A stretch of 64,000 nucleotides of DNA, from NCBI RefSeq assembly GCF_900129275.1, contig NZ_FQUX01000006.1:269138-333137 (forward strand). The letters are read 5' to 3'. Source of the DNA: Arenibacter palladensis (GTDB lineage: Bacteria > Bacteroidota > Bacteroidia > Flavobacteriales > Flavobacteriaceae). Under the pieces are notes generated by a model, which was not told the DNA's origin, made no database searches, and worked only from the letters and a program-made list of their open reading frames with translations. The stretch's first letter is position 1. Each line of letters opens with the position of its first letter. This document shows positions 61,801-64,000 of the stretch, piece by piece. The position numbers and the translations under genes are program-made.

Positions 61801-63345
61801 TTGTTACCTTGTGTTAAAACCGGTATTATCAAAATATTCAATGCTTATCGTAAAAACCCATTACTTCCCATTTCCATCGGAATCCTTTTAGTATCTACAA
61901 TAATTGTCTTTATCGCTACCAGGGAAACCTATAATGCCATTGAAATGGCCTCCATTTGGGTTAGAAACTATTTTGGCTACTTCTATTTATATCTTGGATT
62001 GGGATGTGTGCTTCTATTAGTGGCCATAGCACTATCCCCTTTGGGAAAAATAAAACTGGGCAAGAAAAATGAAAAACCCGAGTTTACCATTTGGGCATGG
62101 ACAGCCATGCTTTATAGTGCAGGAATGGGCGCTGGAATTTTGCTCAGGGCAGTACAGGAACCTATTTTCATGCAACAGAACCCTCCCTACCTTTCAGATT
62201 TACCATCAGATATCCTAGCCTTGGAATTTACTTTTTATCAATGGGGATTTACAGCATGGGCGTTTTATGGACTTTTTGCCATGACCATAGGTTATTATCT
62301 TTTTGTAAGAAAGAAAAAAGTGTTGATAAGCTCAACTATTGAGGACATTTTACACAACAAAGCAGCTAGAACAGGTATTGATGTGCTTACCATTATGACC
62401 ACGGTGTTTGGCCTGATTGCAGCTATTGGCTTGGGAACCACCCAAATTAATGGTGGCTTAAACCACCTTACTTCCTCTAATTTTGGTTTGGTCACTACCT
62501 TATTGCTCACCACCCTAATTTCGTCATTGGCATTTTATTCCGCATGGAAAGGAGTCAACAAAGGTATTCAGGTGCTCTCAAAAATCAATATTCTTATTAC
62601 CCTGGCCGTACTATTTTTTACTTTTTCCCAAAGTGATATTCTTAAGGTAGTTGGCAATTTTTTAGAGGCCAGCTTTCATTATATAATGGATTTTATCCCC
62701 ATGAGCCTAGCCTATGGCAATTATGACCCTGGATTAGCCTTTCTTACCGACTGGACTTTCTATTATTGGGCATTTTGGTTGGCATGGGCACCTTTTACAG
62801 GAATTTTTATTGCCCGAATCTCCAAAGGGCGCAGCCTAAGACAGCTGTTATTGGGTGTTTTGATTATCCCCAGCTTGGGCACCTTTTTTTGGTTTTCAGT
62901 ATTTGGCACCTCGGCCTTCCAACTTATTGAGGGATGGGAAAGCTATAACAACGAATTTGACGGAGTGTTTTCCTCCATTTTTGTATTCTTTGGGAACTAC
63001 CCATTCGCCACATTCCTAAATATCACCACCATAGTATTGCTGATCGGTTTTTTGGTAACCTCCGTGGACTCTGCTGTTTTTGTATTGAGTATGTTCTCGG
63101 ACAAGGGCAAAAAAGACCCCAGCAAAAAACATCGTTTAATTTGGTCCCTGTTTATCTTTTTGGCTACCATCGCCCTAATTTTATTGGGCAATGCCAAACC
63201 AGAGATAAATATATTGATTGCCGCCCAAAAGCTACTGATTATAACTTCACTTCCCTTTGCCTTTTTCATGGTATTTATGGCCTTGGTATTTGTCAAGGAG
63301 CTACTGAGGCACCATAAGAGTTACCCTTTGATCAGCAAAAAATAA
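61801..63345 (+). CDS. BCCT family transporter with altered substrate-site motif
   Basis: 514 residues, starting at a TTG; there is no ATG in frame before residue 48, so the TTG is the best start. About 12 membrane helices are visible. Family motifs include LYSAGMGAGILLRAVQEPIF in the fourth helix and the strong BCCT signature WTFYYWAFWLAWAPFTGIFIARISKGRSLRQ in the eighth. Betaine/carnitine/choline members normally have a tryptophan-bearing GMGxGLxFWGxAEP here, but this one reads AGILLRAVQEP. It may carry another zwitterion or use a different site. The stop is 5 bases before a convergent gene. Confidence 0.9.
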   Translation: MLPCVKTGIIKIFNAYRKNPLLPISIGILLVSTIIVFIATRETYNAIEMASIWVRNYFGYFYLYLGLGCVLLLVAIALSPLGKIKLGKKNEKPEFTIWAWTAMLYSAGMGAGILLRAVQEPIFMQQNPPYLSDLPSDILALEFTFYQWGFTAWAFYGLFAMTIGYYLFVRKKKVLISSTIEDILHNKAARTGIDVLTIMTTVFGLIAAIGLGTTQINGGLNHLTSSNFGLVTTLLLTTLISSLAFYSAWKGVNKGIQVLSKINILITLAVLFFTFSQSDILKVVGNFLEASFHYIMDFIPMSLAYGNYDPGLAFLTDWTFYYWAFWLAWAPFTGIFIARISKGRSLRQLLLGVLIIPSLGTFFWFSVFGTSAFQLIEGWESYNNEFDGVFSSIFVFFGNYPFATFLNITTIVLLIGFLVTSVDSAVFVLSMFSDKGKKDPSKKHRLIWSLFIFLATIALILLGNAKPEINILIAAQKLLIITSLPFAFFMVFMALVFVKELLRHHKSYPLISKK

Positions 63346-63350
63346 AACCA

Positions 63351-64000
63351 TTATTTTTTGGGCAGAAATACCTCGGCCATCATACAACGCGCACTTCCAC
63401 CACCGCAAGTTTCAATCGTATCCAAAGGACTATGGATAATGGCACAGTGCTTCTCTATCTTTTCAATCTGTTGTGGCTTTAAACTATTGTATGCCGCCGT
63501 GCTCATTGCCAAATATCGTTTTTCACCCATTCCTAAGACTTGTAGCATATTCCCTGCAAAATGGTGCATTTGTTGTTCAGAAATGGAAATAATCTCCTTA
63601 CCATCTTGTTTTAGGTGGTTCACTACATTCTTCTTTTCCTTTTTATCGTCGATAGAATCCAAACAGATAACGGCAAACGTTTCTGCCAAACACATCATTA
63701 CATTGGTATGATAAATAGGCTTTCGGGTACCTGCCACAGATTGATTGGCCGTAAATACGATCGGAGTAAATTCAAAATCTTCACAAAATTCTATGAACAA
63801 ATCCTCATCCGCCCTATCCGAAAGCGCGCAATAAGCCTTCTCATTTACCCTATCCAACACAACACTACCCGTGCCTTCCAAAAAATAACCCTCCTCCTCA
63901 GCCGAGGTATAATCCATTAAATTTTCTATAACAAACCCTCTCTGCTCCAATAGGGCAAGTATATCTTCCCTACGTTCATTTCTTCTATTCTCGGCAAACA
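63351..64000 (-). CDS. Arginine deiminase-related hydrolase (CtlX-like), N-terminus cut by the window edge
   Basis: About 216 residues are visible; the reading frame is open through 64000, so the N-terminal part of a protein of about 300 residues is missing. A frame beginning at 63950 would use a TTG inside the domain and is not the real start. Conserved segments of the guanidine-modifying (ADI/DDAH-like) family are FLEGTGSVVLDRVNEKAYC, the catalytic-His region RKPIYHTNVMMC, and the active-site Cys in ETCGGGSARCMMAEVFLP. Such enzymes hydrolyse arginine, citrulline or ureido compounds. The stop is 5 bases from the convergent BCCT transporter gene. Confidence 0.85.
   Translation of the reverse strand, partial: FAENRRNERREDILALLEQRGFVIENLMDYTSAEEEGYFLEGTGSVVLDRVNEKAYCALSDRADEDLFIEFCEDFEFTPIVFTANQSVAGTRKPIYHTNVMMCLAETFAVICLDSIDDKKEKKNVVNHLKQDGKEIISISEQQMHHFAGNMLQVLGMGEKRYLAMSTAAYNSLKPQQIEKIEKHCAIIHSPLDTIETCGGGSARCMMAEVFLPKK

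Noticed and set aside
1-64000. tRNA, rRNA, transposase or phage genes
   Set aside because: No cloverleaf, rRNA-like segment, transposase or integrase motif was seen in any part of the window.

Overview
The window is chromosomal DNA of a marine-type member of the Bacteroidota, most likely a Flavobacteriaceae of the Maribacter/Arenibacter/Zobellia kind. The signs are SusC/SusD pairs, a hybrid two-component (HTCS) polysaccharide regulator, a sigma/FecR/TonB-receptor set, DUF1080 and Tat-type Gfo/Idh/MocA proteins, a FabV-type enoyl reductase, few Shine-Dalgarno sequences, and promoters of the TTTG-N19-TAnnTTTG type. No rRNA, tRNA, CRISPR array or complete transposon was seen.

Layout. 1-5 kb: small housekeeping or unknown genes and a Tat-exported sugar oxidoreductase. 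5.2-8.9 kb: a siderophore-type TonB receptor and a PepSY membrane protein behind a promoter flanked by two identical-architecture inverted repeats. 9-13.8 kb: an S41 peptidase, a membrane protein that I read as a bacterial STING with no nucleotide cyclase beside it, then a cupin, an AHSA1-like protein and a GNAT. 13.9-15.2 kb: a compact redox-type module (glutaredoxin-like protein, DUF2024, MarR) with a related palindrome before each gene. 15.4-19.9 kb: an S9 peptidase, and a PAS/DHp protein lacking an ATPase domain, overlapped by a lone receiver. 20-32 kb: a small polysaccharide utilisation locus (GH16, surface lipoprotein, SusD, SusC, a 34-residue membrane peptide, HTCS) that probably targets a beta-1,3-glucan such as laminarin. 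32.3-43 kb: a HerA-like ATPase, hydrolases, an oxidoreductase/isomerase pair, fabV, an M19 dipeptidase and a sensor kinase. 43-45.7 kb: folD and ffh. 45.8-51.9 kb: an ECF sigma factor, FecR and a signalling TonB receptor, with a divergent repeat-built lipoprotein. The same promoter motif precedes the lipoprotein and fecR. 52-59.2 kb: a 3-keto-sugar type operon (double DUF1080 with HEAT repeats, Gfo/Idh/MocA) below a membrane-bound LamG/winged-helix regulator. 59.4-64 kb: argS, an unknown conserved protein, a BCCT transporter and a partial citrulline/arginine-type hydrolase.

The main leads are the orphan STING-like protein, the three-operator MarR circuit with its overlapping promoter and terminator, the predicted ECF sigma regulon, and the LamG membrane regulator with a direct repeat before its neighbouring operon. 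All calls rest on reading the sequence and on memory of protein families. No database search was run.
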